From assembly GCA_964600225.1 (NCBI GenBank), contig CAZRIT010000036.1, positions 1 through 19,264 of the forward strand: a DNA stretch of 19,264 nucleotides, in the 5' to 3' direction. This DNA is from CAZRIT01 sp964600225. Lineage in GTDB: Bacteria > Bacillota > Clostridia > Christensenellales > CAG-138. The notes under the pieces are model-generated. The model was not told the origin of the DNA. It made no database searches and saw only the letters and a list, made by a program, of their open reading frames with translations. Positions within the stretch are counted from its first letter, which is position 1. Each line of letters begins with the position of its first letter. Made by a program: the position numbers and the translations under genes. Positions 5,984 through 12,824 of this stretch are shown one piece after another.

Positions 5984-7045
5984 ACCGTTCGACGGATGCG
6001 CGTGCCGATGCCCCGCAATCCGCGCGTGCGCGTGCGTATGCGCCGCGGCTTCCTCCTGCCCGTCGTGCGCATGGGGATGCGCATGGACGTGGGCGTGCGC
6101 ATGCGTGTGCACCAGCTCTCCGTGCCGATGCGCATGCGTATGGACGTGCATATGCCGATGCATATGCTGCAGCGCCGTCGTATCGTTGAGCATGAGGACG
6201 GTGGCCACGATCATGATCAAAAGCGCAACGTAAAACTGTGCGCGCGGGCGCTCGCCCAGCAGCGCCATGCTAAACGCCACCCCGAGAAACGGCGCAATGG
6301 CATAGTAGCCGCTGGTTTTGGCCGCGCCCAAGTCCTTTTGCGCCAGAATGTAAAAGTTGATGCTCAGGCCGTATGCCACAAAGCCCAGCGCCAGCGCGGC
6401 AAACACCCAGCGGGCGGCGGGCAGCGGTTCCCCCGACAGCCGCGCGATCACAAGGCTTCCCAGGCCCGAAAAGCAGCCCTTGATGGTGACAATCTCCACG
6501 GAGCTTTTGCTGCTGAGCTTCCTGGTGCAGTTGTTTTCAAAGCCCCAGCAGATGCATGCGCCCAGCACAAACAGCGCGCCCTCGTCGATCACAATCGTAT
6601 CCGTGCCCTCAAAGCCCAGCAAAACGCCCGATAGCGTAACCAGCGCAATGGCAACCCAAAGCCTCGGCGAAATCGCCTCCCGAAACACCACCAGCGCAAT
6701 CACCGAGGTGGCAACGATTTCAAAATTATTGAGCAGCGATACGCCCGACGACGTTGTACGCGCAATGCCCAGCATCAAAAGAATCGGCGCGGCAATGTCC
6801 AGCACGATCATGGCGACGGTATACGGCAGCTCCTTTTTGGTCAACGGCTCCTTCACAGCGCATCCGCCCAGCATGCCGACCGCCAGCCTGTACGCCAAAA
6901 GCCCGAAGCCCGCGCCCAGATAGAGCAGCGCGGCCATCATCGTCGGCGCCACATGGTTGAGCAGCAGCTTGGACAGCGGCACGTTGACGGCATACAGCGC
7001 GGCGGCCAATATGGCAAACAGCGTTGCGGCGCGTTGTTTTTGCAT
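5981..7045 (-). CDS. DMT-superfamily (EamA) transporter with a histidine-rich C-terminal tail
   Basis: About ten hydrophobic helices fill residues 8-287 in two EamA-type repeats (first around LFAILAAALYAVNVPLSKLL, second around GALFVLGACICWGFENNCTR), as in drug/metabolite transporters of the inner membrane. The substrate is unknown. The last 60 residues are exceptional: 22 histidines, mostly as alternating HxH (HMHRHMHVHTHAHRHG, then ELVHTHAHAHVHAHPHAHDG, then AAAHTHAHARIAGHRHAH). Such a tail should bind Zn, Ni, Co or Cu and suggests either metal-controlled transport or transport of a metal or metal complex. Start: AGGAGG lies 6 nt before ATG 7045 but only 3 nt before the GTG at 7048, so ATG is preferred. 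The stop is the first codon of a palindromic repeat. The gene probably heads the operon with DUF3795. Confidence 0.88.
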   Translation of the reverse strand: MQKQRAATLFAILAAALYAVNVPLSKLLLNHVAPTMMAALLYLGAGFGLLAYRLAVGMLGGCAVKEPLTKKELPYTVAMIVLDIAAPILLMLGIARTTSSGVSLLNNFEIVATSVIALVVFREAISPRLWVAIALVTLSGVLLGFEGTDTIVIDEGALFVLGACICWGFENNCTRKLSSKSSVEIVTIKGCFSGLGSLVIARLSGEPLPAARWVFAALALGFVAYGLSINFYILAQKDLGAAKTSGYYAIAPFLGVAFSMALLGERPRAQFYVALLIMIVATVLMLNDTTALQHMHRHMHVHTHAHRHGELVHTHAHAHVHAHPHAHDGQEEAAAHTHAHARIAGHRHAHPSNG

Positions 7046-7108
7046 CACAGTCCTCCTTGCGATATCCCCCCAAAATCGTCGGGAAGTGTGTCAAGCTATT
7101 CTATGTTT

Positions 7109-7137
7109 AGTATATCATCCCGCCCGCTCCCTTTCAA
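7109..7137 (-). promoter_or_regulatory. Promoter of the DMT/DUF3795 operon
   Basis: On the minus strand TTGAAA (7132-7137), 17 bp, TATACT (7109-7114). The leader to ATG 7045 would be about 57 nt. Confidence 0.65.
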
Positions 7138-7180
7138 CGGGAATCCGCCGCCGAACGCTGCGCCCCAAGCCCATGCCAAA

Positions 7181-7210
7181 GGGCCGCCCCGCAGCGCGGC
7201 AGGGCGACCC
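7181..7210 (-). terminator. Putative terminator of the SPFH/RHH operon
   Basis: GGGCCGCCC (7181-7189) pairs with GGGCGACCC (7202-7210) through nine pairs, one of them G-U on the minus-strand RNA. It is followed there by a short T-run (CCCTTTGG). It lies 14 bp after the stop of the RHH gene. The weak T-run lowers confidence. Confidence 0.5.
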
Positions 7211-7223
7211 ATGTGTGGATGTA

Positions 7224-7415
7224 TTACGGTTGTTGCTCGAAGGCATCGTCCGCAAAGGGCAGGTTCTGCTTGCGGCGCGTGCGGATGCACTCCGTCAGCA
7301 GATACTCAATCTGGGCGTTAACGGAACGGAAGTCGTCCTGCGCCCAGGCGGCGATGGCATCGTACAGCTTGGGCGAGAGCCTAAGCGGCACCTGTTTTTT
7401 GCGCTCGTCGTCCAT
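7224..7415 (-). CDS. Small ribbon-helix-helix (Arc/MetJ-type) protein coupled to the SPFH gene
   Basis: The 63-residue protein has an RHH layout: an N-terminal strand (KKQVPLRLSPKL), helix A (YDAIAAWAQDDF), the turn RSVNAQ, and helix B (IEYLLTECIRTRR). A short acidic tail follows. Such proteins dimerise and bind DNA through the strand pair, often repressing their own operon. ATG 7415 lies 4 nt after the TGA of the SPFH gene with a weak GAGG, so translation is probably coupled. The reading frame is open much further upstream, but that part overlaps the SPFH gene in another frame. Binding to the palindrome over the operon promoter (8451-8471) is a natural hypothesis and not shown. A membrane-tethering adaptor role is an alternative. 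Confidence 0.75.
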   Translation of the reverse strand: MDDERKKQVPLRLSPKLYDAIAAWAQDDFRSVNAQIEYLLTECIRTRRKQNLPFADDAFEQQP

Positions 7416-7419
7416 AGCC

Positions 7420-8427
7420 TCAATACAGCGAACCGGAGTTGACCACGGGCTGCGCATCGCGGTTGCCGCACAGCACCACCAAAAGGTTGGAAACCATGGC
7501 GGCCTTGCGCTCCTCGTCCAGCTCCACAACGTTATTTTCGCTGAGCCTTGCAAGCGCCATCTCCACCATGCCCACCGCGCCCTCGACGATCATCTTGCGC
7601 GCGTCGATGAAGGCGGAGGCCTGCTGCCGCTGCAGCATCACCGCGGCGATTTCGGGCGCGTACACCAGATAGGTAATCCGCGCCTCGATCACCTCCAGCC
7701 CCGCTTCGCCCACCTTCTGCTGGATCTCATCGCGGATGCGCGCGGCCACGATCTCGCTGGAACCCCTGAGGCTCCCCTCGTCGGCAATGCCGTCGCCCGT
7801 GGTATCCACGTTGGGCGTAAAATCGTAGGGGTAGATGCGCACGATGTTTCGCAGCGCGCTGTCGCACTGCAGGGACAGGTATTCCTTGTAGTTATCCACG
7901 TTGAACGCGGCCTTGGCCGTATCCACCACGCGCCACATCACCGCAATACCAATCTCCACGGGATTGCCGAGGCAATCGTTGATCTTTTGCCGATTGTTGC
8001 TGAGCGTCATGATCTTGAGCGATATCTTTTTGCTCGCCAGCTCCACGTTCGCCCCCGCCTGCGCGCTGACGATGATGGACTTGGCCGCGCTGCCGCCGTC
8101 CACATCCCCGCTCTGGCTGAGTCGGGTCTTGGCCGCGGGGTTGACAGCCGTAGCGAAGGGATTGACAAAGTAGAACCCCTCGCCCTTCAAGGTGCCGATG
8201 TAGTTGCCAAACAACGTCAGCACCAGCGCCTCCTGGGGCTTGAGTACCTTGAGCCCCAAAAACGGCACCCAGCCCACCATGACCCACGCAACGCCCAGCG
8301 CCAGTATGACGCCGCTGTTGTACGTCTCTCCCACGAAAATCGCCGCAACTCCGCCCAGATAGAGCGCCGTAATCACAATCAGCGCCAACATGCCGCGCTT
8401 TTTGGTTTGCAGTATTTTTTCCGACAT
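7420..8427 (-). CDS. SPFH/Band 7-domain membrane protein
   Basis: The 335-residue protein starts with two hydrophobic segments (about 13-32 and 38-57) followed by an SPFH/prohibitin-type domain from about 63. Recognisable parts are LKPQEALVLTLFGNYIGTLK, GFYFVNPF, the strand segment VEIGIAVMWRVVDTAKAAFNVDNY, and the helix RIRDEIQQKVGEAGLEVIEARITYLVYAPEIA. The C-terminal helical part (AAVMLQRQQASAFIDARKMIVEGA) is the usual oligomerising coiled region. Proteins of this class form rings or platforms at the membrane that organise other proteins; the function of this branch is not established. ATG 8427 follows GGAGGA. It is the first gene of an operon with the RHH gene, from a strong promoter overlapped by an inverted repeat. 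Confidence 0.87.
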   Translation of the reverse strand: MSEKILQTKKRGMLALIVITALYLGGVAAIFVGETYNSGVILALGVAWVMVGWVPFLGLKVLKPQEALVLTLFGNYIGTLKGEGFYFVNPFATAVNPAAKTRLSQSGDVDGGSAAKSIIVSAQAGANVELASKKISLKIMTLSNNRQKINDCLGNPVEIGIAVMWRVVDTAKAAFNVDNYKEYLSLQCDSALRNIVRIYPYDFTPNVDTTGDGIADEGSLRGSSEIVAARIRDEIQQKVGEAGLEVIEARITYLVYAPEIAAVMLQRQQASAFIDARKMIVEGAVGMVEMALARLSENNVVELDEERKAAMVSNLLVVLCGNRDAQPVVNSGSLY

Positions 8428-8450
8428 ATGCTATGTCCTCCGTAATCAAT

Positions 8451-8471
8451 ATGATATCATCATCATATCAT
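8451..8471. promoter_or_regulatory. Operator-like inverted repeat over the SPFH promoter
   Basis: ATGATAT (8451-8457) and ATATCAT (8465-8471) form a perfect 7-bp dyad with 7-bp spacing. It covers the -10 box (8462-8467) and the expected transcription start of the SPFH/RHH operon, the position expected for a repressor site. Confidence 0.5.
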
Positions 8472-8489
8472 CATGGAAGGAAATGTCAA
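8462..8489 (-). promoter_or_regulatory. Promoter of the SPFH/RHH operon
   Basis: On the minus strand a perfect TTGACA (8484-8489), 16 bp, TATGAT (8462-8467). The leader to ATG 8427 is about 28 nt and contains GGAGGA. Confidence 0.75.
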
Positions 8490-8500
8490 TACCCGCGCAC

Positions 8501-8530
8501 AAAAAAGCGGATTCCGTATCAAGAATCCGC
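8501..8530 (-). terminator. Intrinsic terminator of the small two-helix membrane protein gene
   Basis: GCGGATTC (8507-8514) pairs perfectly with GAATCCGC (8523-8530) around 8 nt. On the minus strand the stem is followed by six T. It sits about 45 bp after the stop at 8577 and just before the SPFH promoter. Confidence 0.9.
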
Positions 8531-8576
8531 ACAAGGGTTTTGCCTGCGCCGTGAATCGCCTTTGCCGCTTTCCGCG

Positions 8577-8813
8577 TTATGCCTCGTGCGCCTCCTTGGG
8601 CGCTTCCTTTTGGCCTTCCAATTGCTCGATGCGCTTCTCCAGCGCCTCGATGCGGGTTGTCTGCCCAACGTGGGCGGTAATGCATATCGCCATGACCAGC
8701 GCGGTGCATACGGCGCTTGCCCATACGCTTTGGGCAAGCAGCCCCGCAAACAGGAACGTGCCGACCAAGCATACGACAAGACAAATTGCAAAATTGCCGA
8801 GAAAGCCCTTCAT
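8577..8813 (-). CDS. Small membrane protein with two helices and a C-terminal coiled coil
   Basis: The 78-residue protein has two hydrophobic segments (about 5-27, FLGNFAICLVVCLVGTFLFAGL, and about 30-49, VWASAVCTALVMAICITAHV). A charged heptad-like helix (RIEALEKRIEQLEGQ, about 54-68) and an acidic/lysine tail follow. I do not recognise a family. ATG 8813 has GGAG about 10 nt upstream. The gene stands alone between a well-formed promoter and a textbook terminator, which supports it as a real monocistronic gene. It lies next to the SPFH operon, on the same strand and upstream of it, but the terminator separates them. A role in membrane organisation with SPFH would be speculation. Confidence 0.7.
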   Translation of the reverse strand: MKGFLGNFAICLVVCLVGTFLFAGLLAQSVWASAVCTALVMAICITAHVGQTTRIEALEKRIEQLEGQKEAPKEAHEA

Positions 8814-8876
8814 GGCGGATGCTCCGTTTCCCGCTCCGCAGTGCCGCGCGCCGCGGAGCGCCGTGTATTTTGGGTC

Positions 8877-8905
8877 AGTATACCACGCCGCGCCGCGCCG
8901 TTCAA
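8877..8905 (-). promoter_or_regulatory. Promoter of the small membrane protein gene
   Basis: On the minus strand TTGAAC (8900-8905), 17 bp of pure GC-rich spacer, and TATACT (8877-8882) preceded by TGG (extended -10). The leader to ATG 8813 is about 57 nt. Confidence 0.65.
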
Positions 8906-8928
8906 CCGAACGTTGTTCCAAGCATCCT

Positions 8929-9185
8929 GTCATTCCAAGGCGTAGCCGAAGAATCCGCCCCGCCGCAGCGGATGCGCAACGGGAGCGGTTGTTCCCTTGT
9001 GGGAACAAAGATTCCTCGTCGCAATGCTCCTCGGAATGACACGGGGAAAAGCTGCGCTCCTCGCAATGACACGGGGAAAAGCTGCGCTCCTCGGAATGGC
9101 ATGGGGAAAAGCTGCGCTCCTCGAAATGGCATGGGAAGGGTTGTCATTCTGAGGCGCAGCCGAAGAATCCGCCCCGCCGCAGCGG
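8929..9185. repeat. Mosaic intergenic repeat, locus A
   Basis: The element starts with GTCATTC..GGCG.AGCCGAAGAATCC joined to CCCCGCCGCAGCGG (8929-8973). A hairpin GTTCCCTTGTGGGAAC follows (8987-9004). Then comes a tandem array of about three and a half 30-bp units starting CTCGGAATGAC (about 9030-9139), and finally a second direct copy of the opening module (about 9141-9185). It fills most of the gap between the small membrane protein gene and the ZIP gene. The remaining 9186-9290 holds no gene and only a weak promoter candidate (TACGAT at 9244-9249). Confidence 0.85.
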
Positions 9186-9290
9186 CAGGAGCGGCATGCG
9201 CAAAACCGCATTCAAAACGGTTCCGCACGGGCGCAAAATGTGATACGATAGGCATGCATTATGATACGGTTTTACCGCACGGGAGGCAGT

Positions 9291-10079
9291 ATGAGCGATA
9301 CTTGGAAGGTTGTCGTGGGCGTTTTGATTCCGCTGCTCGGCACAACGCTGGGCGCATCGATGGTATTCTTTATGAAGGGCGCCATGAACCAGCGCCTGCA
9401 AAAGGCGCTGCTGGGGTTTGCATCGGGCGTGATGATCGCCGCGTCGGTCTGGTCGCTGCTGATCCCCGCCATCGATATGGCGGAGGCGGCGGGCACGGCA
9501 GCGTGGCTACCCGCCGTGGCGGGCTTCCTTGCGGGCATCGGCTTTTTGCTGCTGCTGGATACCATCATCCCGCATCTGCACGCCGATTCCGATACCCCCG
9601 AGGGACGACCGTGCGGGCTGGGCAAATCGCTGATGCTGGTGCTGGCCGTCACCCTGCACAACCTGCCCGAGGGCATGGCGGTGGGCGTGGTGCTGGCGGG
9701 CATGCTTACAGGCGGCAGCGTCATCACCGTGGCGGGCGCGTTTACGCTGGCCATCGGCATCGCCATACAGAATTTCCCCGAGGGTGCCATCATCTCCATG
9801 CCGCTGGTGGGCAGCGGTCTGTCGCGCCGCAAGGCGTTTTCCTACGGGTTCCTTTCGGGCGTGGTGGAACCGCTGGGCGCGGTGCTGACGCTGCTGCTGA
9901 CGGCCTTCATCACGCCGATTCTCCCGTATGTGCTCTCCTTTGCGGCAGGAGCCATGATCTATGTGGTGGTGGAGGAATTGATCCCGCAGGCGCAGGCGGA
10001 GCCGCACTCCAACATCGGCACCATCGGCGCGGCGCTCGGCTTTGCGCTGATGATGGTGCTGGATGTGGCGCTGGGTTAA
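9291..10079 (+). CDS. ZIP-family divalent metal transporter
   Basis: The 262-residue protein has about eight hydrophobic helices and the two diagnostic ZIP motifs in consecutive helices: HNLPEG (123-128) and QNFPEG (160-165), where the H/N/E residues form the metal site. A third marker, VVEELIPQA (227-235), supplies further acidic ligands. The loop after helix 3 has HLHADSD, a possible cytoplasmic metal-sensing or binding loop. ZIP proteins bring Zn, Fe or Mn into the cytoplasm; the exact metal is not readable. ATG 9291 follows GGGAGG at good spacing, so the in-frame ATG 30 bp upstream is not used. The YjbR-like gene follows after 6 bp. Confidence 0.92.
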   Translation: MSDTWKVVVGVLIPLLGTTLGASMVFFMKGAMNQRLQKALLGFASGVMIAASVWSLLIPAIDMAEAAGTAAWLPAVAGFLAGIGFLLLLDTIIPHLHADSDTPEGRPCGLGKSLMLVLAVTLHNLPEGMAVGVVLAGMLTGGSVITVAGAFTLAIGIAIQNFPEGAIISMPLVGSGLSRRKAFSYGFLSGVVEPLGAVLTLLLTAFITPILPYVLSFAAGAMIYVVVEELIPQAQAEPHSNIGTIGAALGFALMMVLDVALG

Positions 10080-10085
10080 GCGCCA

Positions 10086-10457
10086 ATGAACAGGGCGCAA
10101 TGGATACAATATATAAAAAAACAGTTCGGCGCGGACGAGGAATATCCCTGGATGCAATACCCGCACTATGCGGTGTTTCGGCACCGCATAAATCGGAAAT
10201 GGTTTGCGCTCATCATGGATATTTCCAAGGATAAGCTGGGTTTGGCGGGCAACGAAAGCATCGATGTGCTCAACGTCAAATGCGACCCGCTGCTGATCGG
10301 TTCCTTGCGCATGGAGCAGGGCGTCTACCCCGCATACCACATGAACAAGGATCGCTGGGTAACCGTCGCCCTGGACGGCAGCGTGGAAGAACAAAAAATC
10401 AAGTGGCTGCTCGAAACGAGCTATGCCTTGACCGATACCGATAAAAAACGCAGGTGA
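10086..10457 (+). CDS. MmcQ/YjbR-family protein
   Basis: The 123-residue protein matches the MmcQ/YjbR fold family in length and pattern: an N-terminal helix (MNRAQWIQYIKKQFGADEEY), PHYAVFRHRINRKWFALIMDI, and the conserved core NVKCDPLLIGSLR followed by PAYHMNKDRWVTVAL. The family is related to double-wing DNA-binding proteins, but no function is established. Start ATG 10086 is only 6 bp after the ZIP stop and has no clear ribosome binding site, so it is probably translated by coupling to the ZIP gene. Its stop codon (10455-10457) overlaps the first base of a repeat element, so the last residues (DTDKKRR) may have been altered by the insertion. Confidence 0.85.
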   Translation: MNRAQWIQYIKKQFGADEEYPWMQYPHYAVFRHRINRKWFALIMDISKDKLGLAGNESIDVLNVKCDPLLIGSLRMEQGVYPAYHMNKDRWVTVALDGSVEEQKIKWLLETSYALTDTDKKRR

Positions 10458-10747
10458 ATCCGCCCCGCCGCAGCGGATGCGCAACGGGAGACGTTGTTCC
10501 CTTGCGGGAACAAGGATTCCTCGTCGCAATGCTCCTCGGAATGACACGGGGGTGCTGCGCCCCTCGGCATGACGCGCATGTGTGCTGCGCACCTCGGCAT
10601 GACGCGCATGTGTGACGCGCCCCTCGGTATGACGCGCATGTGTGCCGCGCCCCTTGGCATGACGCGCATGTATGCCGCGCCCCTCGGCATGACGCGGAAA
10701 GGATTGTCATTCTGAGGCGCAGCCGAAGAATCCGCCCCGCCGCAGCG
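10457..10747. repeat. Mosaic intergenic repeat, locus B
   Basis: This has the same architecture as locus A: AATCC-CCCCGCCGCAGCGG, a GTTCCCTT.GGGAAC hairpin (about 10494-10512), a tandem array, then GTCATTCTGAGGCGCAGCCG and CCCCGCCGCAGCGG (about 10707-10747). The array (10534-10705) has one 28-bp unit, four 30-bp units starting CCTCGGNATGACGCGCATG, and a partial unit. It lies between convergent genes. Its left edge coincides with the YjbR-like stop codon. Confidence 0.85.
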
Positions 10748-10768
10748 GAGAAAGCCTGTATCCTCCGC

Positions 10769-11659
10769 CTACGCCAGCGCCCATGCGCGGCGCAGTACCC
10801 GTTTGGCGTTTGCCAGCACGATATCCTCGTTCTCGTCGCCCCACGGCTTGACCTCAAACGACAGCACATAGGGCGCTTCGGCATTGAGGAAGCCCTCCTC
10901 CTTCAGCACGCGGAAGAACTCCGTCAGTTCCGAAACATCGTTGGCGCTGTTTGGGAACCCAAACCGCGGGTGCAGATCGCCATACGCCTCGCAGCCGGGC
11001 TTTACAACCGCGTTGCCGATGTGGAAATGCCGTATGTAGGGCCTGAGCGTGCGGATGACGAAGCGGCTGGTTTCATGCGTGGCGGGGATGTGGGAAAGAT
11101 CCACCATCAAGCCAAAGTTACTGCAGCGGCAGCGCATATCGGCCGCAAACCGCGCGGCCAGCGGCGCAGGGCCGATCAAAGCGGCCTTGTCCACATCGTA
11201 ATCGAATACCTCCAAATCCACGCCCATGTCCCGCTCGGCCGCGTAGTTGCAGACGTTGAGGGTGGTTTTCAGTAACTGCTTATATGCCTGCTCCTTGGTT
11301 TCCTCCCGCCACTTGCCCGCAAGGAAGCCGATGGTCTTGGCGCCAAGGAACTTGGCCTCGTCCACGGAATCCAGCAGGATTTGTTCGGCCTCGATGCGCG
11401 CCGCCTCGTCGATTGCGTTGGGGTTGAGGTTGCCGCCCAGTAGCCGCGGCACCGCGCTGTAGCAGACCTTCATGTGGCTCTGCTCCAGGAGGCGCTTGGC
11501 CTCGTTGCGGCTTTCCTCATCGTCAAAGTGCGTAATCTCGATGGCGTCGAAGTCCGCGTCGCGCGCAAAATCGCGGATGGACTCCAATAGCGGCCGCCGC
11601 GGATGGCTCATCCAGCGGATACTGCCCAGATAGAAATACTTGCAAATCGGTTCGTTCAT
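10769..11659 (-). CDS. TIM-barrel sugar phosphate isomerase/epimerase-like protein
   Basis: The 296-residue protein belongs to the xylose isomerase-like/AP endonuclease 2 TIM-barrel family. Seen in order: the first strand with KYFYLGSIRWMSHP, then DAIEITHFDDEE, KVCYSAVPRLLGG, GAKTIGFLAGKW, VDLEVFDYDVDK, LMVDLSHIP (putative metal-ligand Asp/His), YIRHFHIGN, GDLHPRFGFP and LSFEVKPWGDE. The Glu/Asp/His/Glu set (E in LEVFD, D/H in MVDLSH, H in HFHIGN, E in SFEVKP) resembles the divalent-metal site of epimerases of the family. The substrate is unknown. ATG 11659 follows GGGGGA and lies 11 bp after the hydroxyacid dehydrogenase stop, so the two form an operon, suggesting a sugar-acid or hydroxy-acid catabolic step. 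Confidence 0.83.
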   Translation of the reverse strand: MNEPICKYFYLGSIRWMSHPRRPLLESIRDFARDADFDAIEITHFDDEESRNEAKRLLEQSHMKVCYSAVPRLLGGNLNPNAIDEAARIEAEQILLDSVDEAKFLGAKTIGFLAGKWREETKEQAYKQLLKTTLNVCNYAAERDMGVDLEVFDYDVDKAALIGPAPLAARFAADMRCRCSNFGLMVDLSHIPATHETSRFVIRTLRPYIRHFHIGNAVVKPGCEAYGDLHPRFGFPNSANDVSELTEFFRVLKEEGFLNAEAPYVLSFEVKPWGDENEDIVLANAKRVLRRAWALA

Positions 11660-11670
11660 GGCATTCCCCC

Positions 11671-12627
11671 CTATCCGTTGACCACGTTGACAGGCTTGCC
11701 GCGTAAAAACGCCGCGCAGTTTTCCACCGCGATATCCATCAGCCGCCGGCGGCTCTCCTTGGGCGCCCAGCTGATATGCGGCGTAATGATGCAGTTTTTT
11801 GCCGTCAGCAGCGGGTTGTCGCCGCGGATGGGCTCGGTCGATACCACGTCCAGCCCCGCCGCGTACACCTTGCCGCTGTTGAGCGCGTCGGCCAGATCCT
11901 GCTCTGCAATCAAGGGACCGCGGGAGTTGTTGAGGATGATGACGCCATCCTTCATCTTGGCGATGTTATCGCGGTTGATGATGCCCTGCGTGCTTTCAAA
12001 CAGCGGGCAGTGCAGCACAATGACGTCCGAACGGGCAAACAGCTCGTCCAACGAAACATACTTGGCCACCGCGCGGCCAAAATCACTTTCGTGCTCGTCA
12101 AACGCAATGACCTCCATGCCCAGCGCCTTGGCGATGCGTGCCGTGGCCTGCCCGATGCGCCCCAGCCCCACGATGCCCATGGTCTTGTCGGCAAGCTCAA
12201 TGAGCGGATAGTCCCAAAAGCACCAGTCGGCGTTATGCTCCCAGCGGCCCTCGTGCACGGCGCGGTCATGATGGCCGATATGGTGGCAGATTTCCAACAG
12301 CAGCGCAATGGCAAACTGCCCCACCGCCGCCGTGCCGTAGGTGGGAATGTTGGTGACGGGTATGCCCCGTTCCTTGGCCGCCGCGCAGTCCACCACGTTG
12401 TAGCCCGTGGCCAGCACGCCAATCATTCGGATGTTGGGGCATGCCTCCAGCGTTTCCCGCGTAATGGGGGTTTTGTTGGTGTAGACAATCTCGGCGTCAC
12501 CGATGCGCGCCGATACCAGTTCGCTCGGCGTGCGGTCGTACACCGTCAGCCTGCCCAGCTTTTCCAGCCCCGCCCACGACAGATCGCCGGGGTTTTCGGT
12601 ATAGCCATCCAAAACCACAATGTTCAT
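11671..12627 (-). CDS. D-2-hydroxyacid dehydrogenase (glycerate dehydrogenase/hydroxypyruvate reductase type)
   Basis: The 318-residue NAD-dependent enzyme interconverts a 2-hydroxyacid and its 2-oxoacid. The Rossmann motif is GLGRIG (154-159). The catalytic triad of the family is complete: R236 (NNSRGPLI), E265 (DVVSTEP) and H284 (ITPHISWAP). The substrate-domain part includes NKTPITRETLEACPNIRMIG and ATGYNVVD. NIPTYGTAAVGQFAIALLL and the length resemble glycerate dehydrogenase/hydroxypyruvate reductase more than phosphoglycerate dehydrogenase, as there is no ACT regulatory domain. ATG 12627 follows GGGGAGG; the longer frame upstream to 12690 lacks such a site and overlaps the promoter. It is the first gene of a two-gene operon with the TIM-barrel gene. 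Confidence 0.92.
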   Translation of the reverse strand: MNIVVLDGYTENPGDLSWAGLEKLGRLTVYDRTPSELVSARIGDAEIVYTNKTPITRETLEACPNIRMIGVLATGYNVVDCAAAKERGIPVTNIPTYGTAAVGQFAIALLLEICHHIGHHDRAVHEGRWEHNADWCFWDYPLIELADKTMGIVGLGRIGQATARIAKALGMEVIAFDEHESDFGRAVAKYVSLDELFARSDVIVLHCPLFESTQGIINRDNIAKMKDGVIILNNSRGPLIAEQDLADALNSGKVYAAGLDVVSTEPIRGDNPLLTAKNCIITPHISWAPKESRRRLMDIAVENCAAFLRGKPVNVVNG

Positions 12628-12669
12628 GTTGCCTCCCCGCGCACGCTCGGCGCTTTCCTGTTTTTTCTC

Positions 12670-12698
12670 ATTATACAATAAATCCCGCACGGTTCCAA
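12670..12698 (-). promoter_or_regulatory. Promoter of the dehydrogenase/TIM-barrel operon
   Basis: On the minus strand TTGGAA (12693-12698), 17 bp, perfect TATAAT (12670-12675). The leader to ATG 12627 is about 36 nt. Confidence 0.75.
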
Positions 12699-12724
12699 TT
12701 CCTGTGCAGTACGCGCCGTGAACC

Positions 12725-12761
12725 GAAAAAACCGCACCCGCCGAAAAACGGACGGGTGCGG
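12725..12761 (-). terminator. Intrinsic terminator of the redox operon
   Basis: CCGCACCCG (12732-12740) pairs perfectly with CGGGTGCGG (12753-12761). On the minus strand the stem is followed by six T. It closes the operon of the flavoprotein and reductase genes, about 65 bp after the reductase stop. Confidence 0.92.
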
Positions 12762-12798
12762 CTTGATTACCTGAAAGTCCCTCGGGATTGTTGAGGGC

Positions 12799-12823
12799 CC
12801 GTCAAAAGCAATGCTTTTGACGG
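12799..12823. repeat. Perfect 25-bp palindrome directly after a stop codon
   Basis: CCGTCAAAAGCA (12799-12810) and TGCTTTTGACGG (12812-12823) form a 12-bp perfect dyad with a single central base. It starts 1 bp after the TAA of the reductase gene (12825-12827). There is no T-run, and a separate true terminator follows 40 bp later. It could be an mRNA 3'-stabilising hairpin or a mobile palindromic unit. Confidence 0.6.
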
Positions 12824-12824
12824 A

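Noticed and set aside
7213..8445. A 410-residue plus-strand frame opposite SPFH
   Set aside because: Antisense to the SPFH and RHH genes, His/Arg-rich composition, no start signal, no recognisable domain.
9030..9139. Regular 30-bp repeats resembling a CRISPR array
   Set aside because: Units are contiguous tandem copies without unique spacers, no cas genes are near, and the same core appears in other intergenic loci.
8717..10234. A 505-residue plus-strand open frame
   Set aside because: It runs through repeat locus A and then out of frame across the ZIP gene. Its repeated ten-residue segments only reflect the 30-bp DNA period.
10534..10705. Second 30-bp tandem array as CRISPR or as a repeat protein
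   Set aside because: There are no spacers. The open frames through it on both strands exist only because the period is a multiple of three; they have no start signals.
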